This document shows, one piece after another, positions 8,822 through 18,251 of a stretch of 64,000 bases of DNA. The notes beneath the pieces were generated by a model that saw only the letters and a list, made by a program, of their open reading frames with translations, was not told the DNA's origin and searched no databases. The DNA is from Pseudomonas sp. NC02 (GTDB lineage: Bacteria; Pseudomonadota; Gammaproteobacteria; Pseudomonadales; Pseudomonadaceae), in the NCBI RefSeq assembly GCF_002874965.1, contig NZ_CP025624.1, positions 5,518,001 through 5,582,000 of the forward strand, given 5' to 3'. Position 1 is the first letter of the stretch. The number at the start of each line of letters is the position of its first letter. The position numbers and the translations under genes are program-made.

Positions 8822-10723
8822 TTACATTTCTACTTGAGTGCCGAGCTCGATCACCCGGTTAACCGGCAACTTGAAGAAGCGCAGGTTGCCGTTGGCGTTC
8901 TTCAGCATGAACGCGAACAACCCTTCGCGCCAACGCGCCATGCCCTTGATGCGGGACGCGATCACGGTTTCGCGGCTGAGGAAGTAGGTGGTGCGCATCG
9001 GGCTGAAGTCCAGGTCATCCAGATGGCACAGCTTCAGCGCTTCGGGCACGTCCGGTTCATCGGTAAAGCCGAAATGCAGGATCACCCGGAAGAAGCCTTC
9101 GCCGTAGGCATCCACCTCGAAGCGGCGTGCGACCGGCACCCGTGGAATGTCTTCATAGACCACCGTCAACAGCACCACCTGCTCGTGCAGTACCTGGTTA
9201 TGCAGCAGGTTGTGCAACAGCGCATGAGGCACGGCGTCTGGCCGCGCCGTCAGGAACACCGCGGTGCCCTGCACGCGATGAGGCGGTTGTACGCGGATAC
9301 TGCTGATAAAGATCGGCAACGGCAGGCCGCCCTCGTCGAGACGGTCCACCAGCAATTGCTTGCCGCGCTTCCACGTGGTCATGAGTACGAACAGCACAAT
9401 CCCCGCGAGTACCGGGAAAGCACCGCCCTGGACGATCTTCGGCACGTTGGCCGCGAAGTACAGGCCGTCCACCAGCAGGCAGCAGACCAATACCGGCACC
9501 GCCAATATCGGTGGCCATTTCCACAGCAGCAGCATCACTGCCGACACCAGGATAGTGGTCATCAGCATCGTGCCGGTCACCGCCACGCCGTAGGCCGATG
9601 CCAGTGCGTTGGAGGACTCAAAGCCCAGCACCAACAGGATCACACCGACCATCAGCGACCAGTTCACCGCACCGATGTAGATCTGGCCCTGCTCGGCACT
9701 GGAGGTGTGCTGGATATGCATGCGCGGGATATAACCGAGCTGGATGGCCTGGCGCGTCAGGGAGAACGCACCGGAGATGACGGCCTGGGACGCGATCACT
9801 GTGGCCAGCGTGGACAACACCACCAGCGGGATCAGGGCCCAACTCGGCGCCAGCAGGTAGAACGGGTTTCGCGCGGCCTCAGGATCGCCGAGCAACAAGG
9901 CACCCTGGCCGAAATAATTCAGCACCAGCGCCGGCAACACCAGCATGAACCAGGCGCGGGCAATGGGTTTGCGGCCGAAGTGGCCCATGTCGGCGTACAG
10001 CGCCTCGGCACCGGTCAACGCCAGCACTACGGCACCGAGGATGGCCACGCCAATGCCCGGGTGAGCCTCGAAGAAACGCACGCCCCACATCGGGTTCATG
10101 GCGTTGAGTACTTCCGGATGCTGGGTGATGCCGTAGGCGCCGAGGCCGCCCAGCACCAGGAACCAGGTCACCATCACCGGCCCGAACAACTTGCCGATGC
10201 GGTCGGTACCGTGTTTCTGAATCAGGAACAGGGCCACCAGCACAATCAGGGCGATCGGCACCACCCATTTTTCGAGGCCATCGAAGGCCAGTTCCAGACC
10301 TTCCACCGCCGATAACACGGAAATCGCCGGGGTGATCATGCTGTCGCCGTAGAACAGCGCCGCGCCGCACAAGCCACAGACCACCAGGAAACTGCGCAGC
10401 CGCTTGCGCTCACCCGCTGCTCGTCGCGCCAACGCGGTCAAGGCCATGATGCCGCCTTCGCCCTGGTTATCGGCGCGCAACACGAACAGCATGTACTTGA
10501 TCGAGACCACCCAGATCAGCGACCAAAAGATCAGCGCCAGGATCCCCAGCACACCGTCATGGTTGACCTGAACCCCATAACCACCGGTAAACACCTCTTT
10601 AAGGGTGTAGAGCGGGCTGGTGCCGATATCGCCGTAAACCACCCCCACTGCCGCCACCAGCATGCCGATCGGCTTTGCGTTGGACTGCTCGGCACCTGCT
10701 GCCTGACTACTTGCCTGACCCAT
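8822..10723 (-). CDS. kup: Low-affinity potassium transporter Kup
   Basis: This is a K+/H+ symporter of the inner membrane with 633 residues. It has about twelve hydrophobic spans in the first 440 residues and a hydrophilic C-terminal domain. The family signature [14 protein letters not shown] lies near residue 24, with further conserved blocks ([26 protein letters not shown]). The ATG at 10723 was chosen because a good AGGAG lies 7 nt upstream; the longer in-frame start at 10795 would add 24 residues not seen in the family. The gene is divergent from rimO and converges on acvB. Confidence 0.96.
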   Translation of the reverse strand: MGQASSQAAGAEQSNAKPIGMLVAAVGVVYGDIGTSPLYTLKEVFTGGYGVQVNHDGVLGILALIFWSLIWVVSIKYMLFVLRADNQGEGGIMALTALARRAAGERKRLRSFLVVCGLCGAALFYGDSMITPAISVLSAVEGLELAFDGLEKWVVPIALIVLVALFLIQKHGTDRIGKLFGPVMVTWFLVLGGLGAYGITQHPEVLNAMNPMWGVRFFEAHPGIGVAILGAVVLALTGAEALYADMGHFGRKPIARAWFMLVLPALVLNYFGQGALLLGDPEAARNPFYLLAPSWALIPLVVLSTLATVIASQAVISGAFSLTRQAIQLGYIPRMHIQHTSSAEQGQIYIGAVNWSLMVGVILLVLGFESSNALASAYGVAVTGTMLMTTILVSAVMLLLWKWPPILAVPVLVCCLLVDGLYFAANVPKIVQGGAFPVLAGIVLFVLMTTWKRGKQLLVDRLDEGGLPLPIFISSIRVQPPHRVQGTAVFLTARPDAVPHALLHNLLHNQVLHEQVVLLTVVYEDIPRVPVARRFEVDAYGEGFFRVILHFGFTDEPDVPEALKLCHLDDLDFSPMRTTYFLSRETVIASRIKGMARWREGLFAFMLKNANGNLRFFKLPVNRVIELGTQVEM

Positions 10724-11024
10724 CAACCACTCCTGCCCTTTGACCTGCGGTCTTTTATAAACAGCGCGCCTGCTGCGGGCGCCTATGCTGTCCACAGCAT
10801 GCGCTGTTTTACTTCTCGTTACAGACGATTTATTGACCGAGGAAATTCACTCAGGTGCAACGGCGCGAAGCATAGCGCAGCACTCGTCGTATTTCCCTGC
10901 ATAAAGCTGGTCAAGAGCGATTCCCGTCGCTAGAATTGCGCACTTTTTGATCAGAGGCACACCAAGTGCCCATCCGCCACCTTTCGTGCACGACGGGCGG
11001 CGTCATTCAATACCGAGGTTAGAC
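10724..11024. other. Intergenic region between divergent kup and rimO
   Basis: These 301 bp must hold the promoters of both genes. A TAGAAT hexamer at 10931-10936 is a possible rimO -10, but no convincing -35 was found. No ORF with a plausible ribosome site and no strong hairpin was seen. Confidence 0.6.
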
Positions 11025-12365
11025 ATGTCCACCACCATCGCAAAAGCCAACCCCAAGGTCGGCTTTGTATCCCTGGGTTGCCCAAAGGCTCTGGTCGACT
11101 CCGAACGCATCCTTACGCAACTGCGCATGGAAGGCTATGACGTCGTGTCCACCTACCAGGACGCGGACGTGGTGGTGGTCAACACCTGTGGCTTCATCGA
11201 CTCGGCCAAGGCCGAGTCCCTGGAAGTGATCGGCGAAGCCATCAAGGAAAACGGCAAGGTGATCGTCACCGGCTGCATGGGCGTGGAAGAAGGCGCCATC
11301 CGCAACGTGCACCCAAGCGTGCTGGCCGTGACCGGCCCGCAGCAGTACGAGCAAGTGGTCAACGCCGTGCACGACGTAGTGCCGCCGCGCCAGGACCACA
11401 ACCCGCTGATCGACCTGGTGCCGCCGCAGGGCATCAAGCTGACGCCGCGCCACTACGCCTACCTGAAGATTTCCGAAGGCTGCAACCACAGCTGCAGCTT
11501 CTGCATCATCCCGTCGATGCGCGGCAAACTGGTGAGCCGCCCGGTAGGCGACGTGCTGGACGAGGCCCAGCGCCTGGTCAAATCCGGCGTGAAAGAGCTG
11601 CTGGTGATCTCCCAGGACACCAGCGCCTACGGCGTCGACGTCAAATACCGCACTGGCTTCTGGAACGGCGCGCCGGTGAAAACCCGCATGACCGAACTCT
11701 GCGAAGCCCTGAGCAGCCTCGGCGTATGGGTGCGCCTGCACTACGTTTACCCGTACCCGCACGTTGACGAGTTGATCCCGCTGATGGCCGCCGGCAAGAT
11801 CCTGCCGTACCTGGACATCCCGTTCCAGCACGCCAGCCCGAAAATCCTCAAGGCCATGAAACGCCCGGCCTTCGAAGACAAGACCCTGGCGCGCATCAAG
11901 AACTGGCGCGAGATCTGCCCGGACCTGATCATCCGCTCCACCTTCATCGTCGGCTTCCCCGGCGAAACCGAAGAAGACTTCCAGTACCTGCTGGACTGGC
12001 TGACCGAGGCCCAGCTGGACCGCGTCGGCTGCTTCCAGTACTCGCCGGTGGAAGGTGCTCCGGCCAACCTGCTGGACGCTGCCATCGTGCCGGACGACGT
12101 CAAGCAGGACCGTTGGGAGCGCTTCATGGCGCACCAGCAGGCCATCAGCTCGGCGCGCCTGCAACTGCGCATCGGCCGTGAGATCGAAGTACTGATCGAC
12201 GAAGTCGACGAGCAAGGCGCTGTAGGCCGCTGCTTCTTCGATGCACCGGAAATCGACGGTAACGTGTTCATCGACGATGCCAGCGGCCTGAAGCCGGGCG
12301 ACAAGGTCTGGTGCACCGTGACCGACGCCGACGAGTACGACCTGTGGGCTGAAAAACGCGCATAA
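11025..12365 (+). CDS. rimO: Ribosomal protein S12 methylthiotransferase RimO
   Basis: This radical-SAM enzyme adds a methylthio group to an Asp of ribosomal protein S12. The 446-residue product shows the three domains in order. The N-terminal MTTase domain has conserved Cys ([24 protein letters not shown]). The radical-SAM core has CNHSCSFC, whose three Cys bind the 4Fe-4S cluster. A C-terminal TRAM domain follows (about 375-440). The ATG at 11025 follows GAGGTT at good spacing; the upstream in-frame ATG at 10947 would add an unrelated Pro/His-rich extension. A terminator follows directly. Confidence 0.97.
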   Translation: MSTTIAKANPKVGFVSLGCPKALVDSERILTQLRMEGYDVVSTYQDADVVVVNTCGFIDSAKAESLEVIGEAIKENGKVIVTGCMGVEEGAIRNVHPSVLAVTGPQQYEQVVNAVHDVVPPRQDHNPLIDLVPPQGIKLTPRHYAYLKISEGCNHSCSFCIIPSMRGKLVSRPVGDVLDEAQRLVKSGVKELLVISQDTSAYGVDVKYRTGFWNGAPVKTRMTELCEALSSLGVWVRLHYVYPYPHVDELIPLMAAGKILPYLDIPFQHASPKILKAMKRPAFEDKTLARIKNWREICPDLIIRSTFIVGFPGETEEDFQYLLDWLTEAQLDRVGCFQYSPVEGAPANLLDAAIVPDDVKQDRWERFMAHQQAISSARLQLRIGREIEVLIDEVDEQGAVGRCFFDAPEIDGNVFIDDASGLKPGDKVWCTVTDADEYDLWAEKRA

Positions 12366-12379
12366 GGTGTAAAGAATTG

Positions 12380-12417
12380 AAAAAGCCCTGCCTCTGGACA
12401 AGATGCGGGGCTTTTTT
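12380..12417 (+). terminator. Intrinsic terminator of rimO
   Basis: An AAAGCCCTGC...GCGGGGCTTTTTT hairpin with a T6 tail, 14 nt after the rimO stop. Confidence 0.88.
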
Positions 12418-12468
12418 AGGTCTATCGTTTTGCCCATCGGCGCCAATCATCGGCAAGGGGCAGCGGGC

Positions 12469-12942
12469 ATGCGTCAGCATTCGGTTATCCATACACCCAA
12501 ATCCAGCGACTATCAGGAACTGACCCGCATCTGGGAGGCTTCGGTGCGGGCCACCCATGACTTCCTGCCGGACAGTTACATCGAGTTGCTGAAAAACCTG
12601 GTGCTGACCCGCTACCTCGACGCGGTGATGCTGATCTGCACCAAGGACTCGCGCCAGCGCATCACCGGGTTTGCCGGGGTGGCCGCGGGCAAGGTCGAGA
12701 TGCTGTTTATCGACCCCGAGCACCGTGGCCAGGGCCTGGGCCGGCAATTGCTGCGCTATACCATCGAGTCGATGAATGCCGATCAACTGGACGTCAACGA
12801 ACAGAACCCGCAGGCCCTGGGCTTTTACTTCAAGCAGGGCTTTGAGGTGATCGGACGCACGGACCATGACGGCATGGGCCAGCCTTATCCGTTGCTGCAC
12901 ATGCGTTTGCGCCAGGCCCAGCCACAGGCGCGTCGCGGCTAA
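12469..12942 (+). CDS. GNAT-family N-acetyltransferase, YjaB-like
   Basis: This 157-residue protein has the acetyl-CoA binding motif of GNAT enzymes (MLFIDPEHRGQGLGRQLL, about residues 77-94) and the family C-terminus (VNEQNPQALGFYFKQGF). The pattern WEASVRATHDFL near the start and PYPLLHMRL at the end resemble E. coli YjaB. The substrate is not known. The ATG at 12469 was chosen, since an upstream in-frame ATG at 12403 lies inside the rimO terminator; AAGGGG precedes the chosen start. It stands alone between rimO and the pseudouridine-synthase-like gene. Confidence 0.85.
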   Translation: MRQHSVIHTPKSSDYQELTRIWEASVRATHDFLPDSYIELLKNLVLTRYLDAVMLICTKDSRQRITGFAGVAAGKVEMLFIDPEHRGQGLGRQLLRYTIESMNADQLDVNEQNPQALGFYFKQGFEVIGRTDHDGMGQPYPLLHMRLRQAQPQARRG

Positions 12943-13013
12943 ATGAAATGGAGCCGGGATTAACCGGCGCCACACAGGTACAATAGCCGCCCCCTTTTGT
13001 TTCGGCCCTTGTC

Positions 13014-13724
13014 ATGACTGAACCCCTACGCCTCTCCAAACGCCTCATCGAACTGGTCGGTTGCTCCCGTCGGGAGGCTGAGCTGTTCATCGAAGGCGGC
13101 TGGGTCACGGTGGACGGCGAAGTGATCGACGAGCCGCAGTTCAAGGTCACCACCCAGAAGGTCGAGCTTGACCCTGAGGCCAAGGCCACAGCGCCGGAGC
13201 CGGTGACCATCCTGTTCCACGCCCCCGCCGGCGTGGATGCCGAGACAGCCATGGCGTCGATCAACGCCGAGACCCTGTCGGAAGAACACCGCTTCAGCAA
13301 GCGCCCGCTCAAGGGCCACTTCCTGCGCCTGACCGCCAGCAGTGACCTGCAAGCCAAGGCCAGCGGCCTGCTGGTGTTCACCCAGGACTGGAAGATTTTG
13401 CGCAAGCTGACCGCTGACGCGAACAAGATCGAACAGGAATACGTGGTGGAGGTGTCCGGCGACATGGTCGCCCACGGCCTGAACCGCCTCAACCATGGCC
13501 TGACCTACAAAGGTAAGGAATTGCCGGCGGTGAAAGCCAGCTGGCAGAACGAGAACCGCCTGCGCTTTGCGCTGAAAAACCCGCAACCGGGTGTGATTGC
13601 CTTGTTCTGCGAAGCCGTCGGCCTGAAAGTCGTCGCCATTCGACGCATCCGCATTGGCGGAGTCTCCATCGGCAAAGTGCCGGTAGGCCAATGGCGCTAT
13701 CTGTCCGGCAAAGAAAAGTTCTAA
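13014..13724 (+). CDS. S4-domain pseudouridine-synthase family protein with altered active site
   Basis: The 236-residue product has an N-terminal S4 RNA-binding domain (about 6-48, RLSKRLIELVGCSRREAELF) followed by an RsuA/RluB/E/F-type fold (KIEQEYVVEVSGD, VGQWRYLSGKEKF). These enzymes isomerise uridine in rRNA using the Asp of a GRLDxxxxGLL motif. The matching stretch here reads SSDLQAKASGLLVFTQD, so Gln stands where the catalytic Asp should be and Asp where the Arg should be. It may be inactive as a synthase, or the true homologue may have a shifted catalytic residue. The fold assignment is firm; the activity is uncertain. Confidence 0.8.
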   Translation: MTEPLRLSKRLIELVGCSRREAELFIEGGWVTVDGEVIDEPQFKVTTQKVELDPEAKATAPEPVTILFHAPAGVDAETAMASINAETLSEEHRFSKRPLKGHFLRLTASSDLQAKASGLLVFTQDWKILRKLTADANKIEQEYVVEVSGDMVAHGLNRLNHGLTYKGKELPAVKASWQNENRLRFALKNPQPGVIALFCEAVGLKVVAIRRIRIGGVSIGKVPVGQWRYLSGKEKF

Positions 13725-13801
13725 GACTTTTTTCGCCGCCGAATCTCTCGATACCGCCTGCCTGGGCGGTGTCCACAGTTGAATGACCAGGATTGCCCAC
13801 C

Positions 13802-14263
13802 ATGATTCACAATGACGTACTGCGCAGCGTGCGCTACATGCTCGACATCAGCGACAACAAGATGGTCGAGATCATCAAGCTCGGCGGCATGGAAGTCACC
13901 AAGGACGACCTGCTGACCTACCTCAAGAAAGACGAGGAAGAAGGCTTCGTGTTCTGCCCGGACGAAGTCATGGCGCATTTCCTCGATGGCCTGGTGATCT
14001 TCAAGCGCGGCAAGGACGAGAGCCGTCCACCGCAGCCGATCGAACTGCCGGTGACCAACAACATCGTCCTGAAGAAACTGCGCGTGGCCTTCGAACTGAA
14101 GGAAGACGACATGCACGCAATCCTCAAGGCCTCCGAGTTCCCGGTGTCCAAGCCTGAGCTGAGCGCACTGTTCCGCAAGTTCGGCCACACCAACTACCGC
14201 ACCTGTGGTGACCAGCTGTTGCGCAACTTCCTCAAGGGCTTGACCCTGCGCGTTCGCGCCTAA
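13802..14263 (+). CDS. DUF1456 (YehS-like) protein
   Basis: This 153-residue protein resembles E. coli YehS (MIHNDVLRSVRYMLDISDNKMVEI). It is built of two similar halves, about residues 1-72 and 78-150, each containing a helical repeat (VRYMLDIS...MVEI; LRVAFELK...MHAI). The biochemical role is not known. The ATG at 13802 gives the family N-terminus; a TTG three codons earlier is in frame but less likely. trmO starts 4 nt after its stop, so the two are probably one operon. Confidence 0.85.
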   Translation: MIHNDVLRSVRYMLDISDNKMVEIIKLGGMEVTKDDLLTYLKKDEEEGFVFCPDEVMAHFLDGLVIFKRGKDESRPPQPIELPVTNNIVLKKLRVAFELKEDDMHAILKASEFPVSKPELSALFRKFGHTNYRTCGDQLLRNFLKGLTLRVRA

Positions 14264-14267
14264 ACCC

Positions 14268-14963
14268 GTGAACTACAGCGTCTCGCCCATCGGCTTTGTC
14301 CGCTCCTGCTTCAAGGAGAAGTTCGCCATCCCGCGCCAGCCACAACTGGCGCCTGCCGCCCGGGGCGTGCTGGAGTTGGTGGCGCCATTCGACCAGGGTG
14401 AGGCGGTGCAGGGTTTGGAACAGGTCAGCCATGTGTGGCTGCTGTTCCTGTTCCACCAGGCGCTGGAAGACAAGCCCCGCCTGAAAGTGCGCCCGCCTCG
14501 CCTGGGTGGCAACACGTCCATGGGCGTGTTCGCCACCCGCGCGACGCACAGGCCCAACGGCATCGGCCAGTCAGTGGTCAAGCTGGACAAGGTGGAAGAT
14601 GGGCGCCTGTGGATATCCGGGATCGACCTGCTGGATGGCACACCGATTCTCGACATCAAGCCGTACGTGCCGTACGCAGACATAGTTGACACTGCGACCA
14701 ACAGCATCGCCAGCGCTGCGCCACCGCTGATTCCCGTGCAGTGGCTGAAGACTGCGCTGCAACAGGCAGAAGGCCACGCTCAGCGCCTTGGCGAGCCATT
14801 GGTGGCGTTGATCGAGCAGTGCCTGGCGCAGGATCCACGGCCGGCGTACCAGACGCCGGGGCCGGAGCGGGAATACGGGGCGCAGTTCTGGGATGTTGAT
14901 GTGCGCTGGCACTATCCCGAAGCCGGGATGATTTGTGTGCTGGAAGTCGTGTCGGCCGGGTAA
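14268..14963 (+). CDS. trmO: tRNA (N6-threonylcarbamoyladenosine37-N6)-methyltransferase TrmO
   Basis: This is the TrmO/TsaA (YaeB) family: a SAM-dependent enzyme that N6-methylates t6A37 in tRNA-Thr. The 231-residue product has the expected beta-barrel N-terminal domain (SPIGFVRSCFKEKFAIPRQP; VSHVWLLFLFH; ATRATHRPNGIGQSVVKL) and a C-terminal domain ending DVRWHYPEAGMICVLEV. It starts with GTG at 14268, 4 nt after the stop of the DUF1456 gene; no ATG in frame would preserve the conserved N-terminus. Its 3' end faces fpr across a REPIN. Confidence 0.92.
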   Translation: MNYSVSPIGFVRSCFKEKFAIPRQPQLAPAARGVLELVAPFDQGEAVQGLEQVSHVWLLFLFHQALEDKPRLKVRPPRLGGNTSMGVFATRATHRPNGIGQSVVKLDKVEDGRLWISGIDLLDGTPILDIKPYVPYADIVDTATNSIASAAPPLIPVQWLKTALQQAEGHAQRLGEPLVALIEQCLAQDPRPAYQTPGPEREYGAQFWDVDVRWHYPEAGMICVLEVVSAG

Positions 14964-14972
14964 ACCGGAAAC

Positions 14973-15068
14973 AAATGTGGGAGCGGGCTTGCTCGCGAAA
15001 GCGGTGGATCAGTCAATACATCTGGTGACTGTTACACCGCTTTCGCGAGCAAGCCCGCTCCCACATTT
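14973..15068. repeat. REPIN (inverted pair of REP sequences), copy 2
   Basis: This 96-bp element has arms identical over 34 bp (from 14973 inward and from 15068 inward on the other strand). It shares its outer 27 bp, AAATGTGGGAGCGGGCTTGC onward, with the copy at 2741-2836. It lies between converging trmO and fpr and could fold into a very stable hairpin in either transcript. Confidence 0.93.
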
Positions 15069-15081
15069 TTTTGCGTCGCGC

Positions 15082-15861
15082 TTATTTCTCGACGAACGCA
15101 CGCTCGATCAGGTAGTCGCCCGGCTCACGCATACGCGGGGAAACCTTCAAACCGAAGCTGTTGAGCACTTCGCTGGTTTCATCCAGCATGCTTGGGCTGC
15201 CGCACAGCATGGCGCGGTCGTCTTCAGGATTGATCGGCGGCAGCCCGATATCGCTGAACAGCTTGCCGCTGCGCATCAGGTCGGTCAGGCGGCCCTCGTT
15301 TTCGAACGGCTCGCGGGTCACGGTCGGGTAGTAGATCAACTTGTCACGCAGGGCCTCGCCGAAGAACTCGTTCTGCGGCAGGTGCTCGGTGATGAATTCA
15401 CGGTAGGCGACTTCGTTGACGTAACGCACGCCGTGGCACAGGATCACTTTTTCGAAACGCTCGTAGGTTTCCGGGTCCTGGATCACGCTCATGAACGGCG
15501 CCAGGCCAGTGCCGGTGCTGAGCAGGTACAGGTGTTTGCCCGGCTTCAAATCGTCAAGCACCAGGGTGCCCGTCGGTTTTTTGCTGATGATGATCTCGTC
15601 GCCTTCCTTCAAGTGCTGCAATTGGGAAGTCAGCGGGCCATCAGGCACCTTGATGCTGAAGAACTCCAGATGCTCTTCCCAGTTCGGGCTGGCAATCGAG
15701 TAAGCGCGCATGAGCGGGCGGCCGTTGGGCTGTTGCAGGCCGATCATCACGAACTGACCGTTCTCGAAGCGCAGGCCCGGATCGCGGGTGCACTTGAAGC
15801 TGAACAGAGTGTCGTTCCAGTGATGAACACTGAGGACACGCTCGTGGTTCATGTTGCTCAT
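15082..15861 (-). CDS. fpr: Ferredoxin/flavodoxin-NADP+ reductase
   Basis: This FAD enzyme moves electrons between NADPH and ferredoxin or flavodoxin and takes part in oxidative-stress defence. The 259-residue product has the FAD motif RAYSIASP (about 54-61), the NADP-binding LLSTGTGLAPF (about 112) and the bacterial C-terminus ending YLIERAFVEK. The ATG at 15861 gives MSNMNHERVLSVHHWND, as in other pseudomonads, with AGGAG about 10 nt upstream. It is divergent from finR, whose product activates fpr in P. putida and P. aeruginosa. Confidence 0.97.
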   Translation of the reverse strand: MSNMNHERVLSVHHWNDTLFSFKCTRDPGLRFENGQFVMIGLQQPNGRPLMRAYSIASPNWEEHLEFFSIKVPDGPLTSQLQHLKEGDEIIISKKPTGTLVLDDLKPGKHLYLLSTGTGLAPFMSVIQDPETYERFEKVILCHGVRYVNEVAYREFITEHLPQNEFFGEALRDKLIYYPTVTREPFENEGRLTDLMRSGKLFSDIGLPPINPEDDRAMLCGSPSMLDETSEVLNSFGLKVSPRMREPGDYLIERAFVEK

Positions 15862-15985
15862 GTACGGGGGACTCCTGGAAATGGGTCTGCGCCAAATGAT
15901 GGATGCGCAATTGCACAGCATTCTAATGGCGGCGACAATATCTGTTAACTGGATTATTAAGATAAGGGTTATCGGTTATATCGAT
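15862..15985. promoter_or_regulatory. fpr/finR shared control region
   Basis: These 124 bp between divergent starts are AT-rich towards finR. They end in GGTTATCGGTTATATCGATA, which includes the palindrome ATATCGATAT (15978-15987) running into the finR start codon. LysR-type regulators usually bind T-N11-A sites in such gaps; no single site could be fixed by eye. Confidence 0.55.
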
Positions 15986-16912
15986 ATGCGATTTACTCTA
16001 CGTCAACTGCAAGTCTTCGTCGCCGTCGCCCAGCAGGAAAGCGTCTCGCGCGCTGCTGGCCTTCTGGCCTTATCTCAATCCGCCGCCAGCACGTCGATTA
16101 CCGAGCTGGAGCGTCAATCCAGCTGCCAGTTGTTCGACCGCGCGGGCAAACGCCTGAGCCTCAACGCCCTCGGTCACCAGCTATTGCCCCAGGCGGTGGC
16201 ACTGCTGGACCAGGCCAAGGAGATTGAGGACCTGCTCAACGGCAAGTCGGGCTTCGGCTCCCTGGCGGTCGGGGCCACGCTGACCATCGGCAACTACCTG
16301 GCCACGCTGCTGATCGGCAGCTTCATGCAGCAGCATCCCGAGAGCCAGGTGAAGCTGCATGTGCAGAACACTGCGCATATCGTGCATCAGGTGGCGCACT
16401 ACGAAATTGATCTGGGTCTAATCGAAGGCGACTGCAGCCACCCGGACATCGAGGTGCAAACCTGGGTGGAAGATGAACTGGTGGTGTTCTGCGCACCCCA
16501 GCATCACTTGGCCAAGCGCGGCCAGGCGACCATGGAAGAGCTGACCCATGAAGCCTGGATCCTGCGGGAACAAGGCTCTGGAACACGCCTGACCTTTGAC
16601 CAGGCCATGCGGCATCACCGCAGCGCGCTGAATATCCGCCTGGAGCTGGAACACACCGAGGCAATCAAACGCGCGGTGGAATCAGGCTTGGGGATTGGCT
16701 GCATTTCCCGGCTGGCGCTGCGCGACGCCTTCCGGCGTGGCAGCCTGGTACCGGTGGAAACCCCGGACCTGGACCTGGCCCGGCAGTTCTACTTCATCTG
16801 GCACAAGCAGAAGTACCAGACCTCGGCGATGCGCGAATTCCTCGAGCTGTGCCGGTCGTTCACCGCCGGGGTGCAGCGCAGCGACGAGATCGTACTGCCG
16901 ACCATTGCCTAG
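15986..16912 (+). CDS. finR: LysR-family regulator FinR
   Basis: This 308-residue regulator has an N-terminal winged helix-turn-helix (MRFTLRQLQVFVAVAQQESV, then SRAAGLLALSQSAASTSITE) and a type 2 periplasmic-binding effector domain (about 90-300). FinR activates fpr under superoxide stress and when reduced sulfur is limiting in other pseudomonads; the divergent arrangement here is the same. The ATG at 15986 was chosen over earlier in-frame starts (from 15851), which would overlap the fpr 5' end. Its stop overlaps the dgkA stop on the other strand by 4 nt. Confidence 0.94.
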   Translation: MRFTLRQLQVFVAVAQQESVSRAAGLLALSQSAASTSITELERQSSCQLFDRAGKRLSLNALGHQLLPQAVALLDQAKEIEDLLNGKSGFGSLAVGATLTIGNYLATLLIGSFMQQHPESQVKLHVQNTAHIVHQVAHYEIDLGLIEGDCSHPDIEVQTWVEDELVVFCAPQHHLAKRGQATMEELTHEAWILREQGSGTRLTFDQAMRHHRSALNIRLELEHTEAIKRAVESGLGIGCISRLALRDAFRRGSLVPVETPDLDLARQFYFIWHKQKYQTSAMREFLELCRSFTAGVQRSDEIVLPTIA

Positions 16913-17271
16913 ATCAGGATCACGGCCCACACCAGGGTAATCATGGTCAGCGCTACGAACTGCGCGGCGCTGCCCATGTCCTTGGCATTTTTCGACAAGG
17001 GGTGCAGGTCCAGGGAAATCCGGTCGATCGCCGCTTCGACGGCGGAGTTGAGCAACTCGACGATCAATGCCAGCAGGCACACGGCGATCAGCAGCGCCCG
17101 CTCTACCCGGCTGACGTTAAGGAAGAAACTCAGCGGGATCAGGATGACATTGAGCAACACCAGCTGACGAAACGCCGCCTCGCCGGTGAAAGCCGCACGC
17201 AGGCCATCCAGGGAATATCCGCCTGCGTTGAAAATACGTTTGATACCGGTTTGACCCTTGAAAGGCGACAT
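16909..17271 (-). CDS. dgkA: Diacylglycerol kinase
   Basis: This small inner-membrane enzyme of 120 residues phosphorylates diacylglycerol to phosphatidate. It has three predicted transmembrane helices and the signature ELLNSAVEAAIDRIS (about 72-86) that holds the catalytic Glu and the metal-binding residues. The length matches E. coli DgkA (122). It lies downstream of erdR on the same strand with a gap of 75 bp, as in P. aeruginosa (PA3603-PA3604), and converges on finR with overlapping stop codons. Confidence 0.96.
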   Translation of the reverse strand: MSPFKGQTGIKRIFNAGGYSLDGLRAAFTGEAAFRQLVLLNVILIPLSFFLNVSRVERALLIAVCLLALIVELLNSAVEAAIDRISLDLHPLSKNAKDMGSAAQFVALTMITLVWAVILI

Positions 17272-17346
17272 AGAGTAGGCAACTGAGCAAAAAGGTGTGG
17301 GGAAACTAGAGCAAGCAAAGTCAAAAAAACGTGAATGAACAGCGTC

Positions 17347-17997
17347 TTAATGCTGTGAAATTGACTCAAGTTGTTGCAAGAGCAGCGCCGCCTGGGTTCG
17401 CGTACGTACGCCGAGCTTGCGGAAGATCGCCGTGACGTGAGCCTTGATGGTCGCTTCCGACACGCTCAACTCATAGGCAATCTGCTTGTTCAGCAGGCCT
17501 TCGCAGACCATGGTCAGCACGCGGAACTGCTGGGGCGTGAGGCTGGCCAGGCCATCACGCGCGGCCTTGGCTTCGTCGGAGACGTTGATCTCTTCAAAGG
17601 CCTGCGGCGGCCAGGAGACATCGCCATCCAGCACCGTGCGCACGGCTTTCTGGATGTCTTCCATGGAGCTGGACTTGGGAATGAAACCACTGGCACCGAA
17701 CTCCTTGGAGCGCACCACCACCGACGCCTCTTCCTGGGCCGACACCATCACCACCGGTATCTGCGGGTATTGCCCACGCAGCAGCACCAGCCCGGAAAAA
17801 CCGTAGGCACCCGGCATGTTCAGGTCCAGCAGGACCAGGTCCCAGTCGGACTTTTCGGTAAGGCGGGTTTCCAGCTCGGCAATGCTGGCGACTTCGACGA
17901 GGCGTACATCCGGCCCCAGGCCCAGCGTGACCGCCTGGTGCAGCGCACTGCGAAACAGCGGGTGGTCATCGGCAATCAGGATTTCGTATGTGGCCAT
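17347..17997 (-). CDS. erdR: NarL-family response regulator ErdR
   Basis: The 216-residue product has a receiver domain (ADDHPLFRSAL with acidic pocket; LVLLDLNMPGAYGF with phospho-acceptor Asp near residue 54; Lys in FIPKSSS) and a LuxR-type DNA-binding domain (LTPQQFRVLTMVCEGLLNKQ, then the recognition helix SEATIKAHVTAIFRKLGV). ErdR (PA3604) controls ethanol and acetate metabolism in P. aeruginosa and other pseudomonads, and the dgkA neighbour is the same there. No sensor kinase gene is adjacent. Confidence 0.9.
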   Translation of the reverse strand: MATYEILIADDHPLFRSALHQAVTLGLGPDVRLVEVASIAELETRLTEKSDWDLVLLDLNMPGAYGFSGLVLLRGQYPQIPVVMVSAQEEASVVVRSKEFGASGFIPKSSSMEDIQKAVRTVLDGDVSWPPQAFEEINVSDEAKAARDGLASLTPQQFRVLTMVCEGLLNKQIAYELSVSEATIKAHVTAIFRKLGVRTRTQAALLLQQLESISQH

Positions 17998-18251
17998 TTA
18001 TTAAATGATCCTGTTTTTTAGGGCGGCACTGATGGGTTCAGTGCTCGCCAACGCGCAAGGTGGCTGCCAGGCCAGCAGTCACCAAAGGGCGCGCTCAACG
18101 TCAAAAAGCGACGTATCCAATCTGTGACAGCGCCCCAATCGGCGCCAAGCATGCCCAGCGTAGCCTGGGTGGTCAAGCGCTACGCCCGTGGCTATTTTAG
18201 CGGGCTGCGCGTTTGCGCGGCCATCATGCAAAGGTCGGCTGGCCATGACAC

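Noticed and set aside
17998..18251. Possible RNA gene between erdR and tapT
   Set aside because: Several weak inverted repeats were seen, but no promoter-terminator pair could be placed, so nothing is called.
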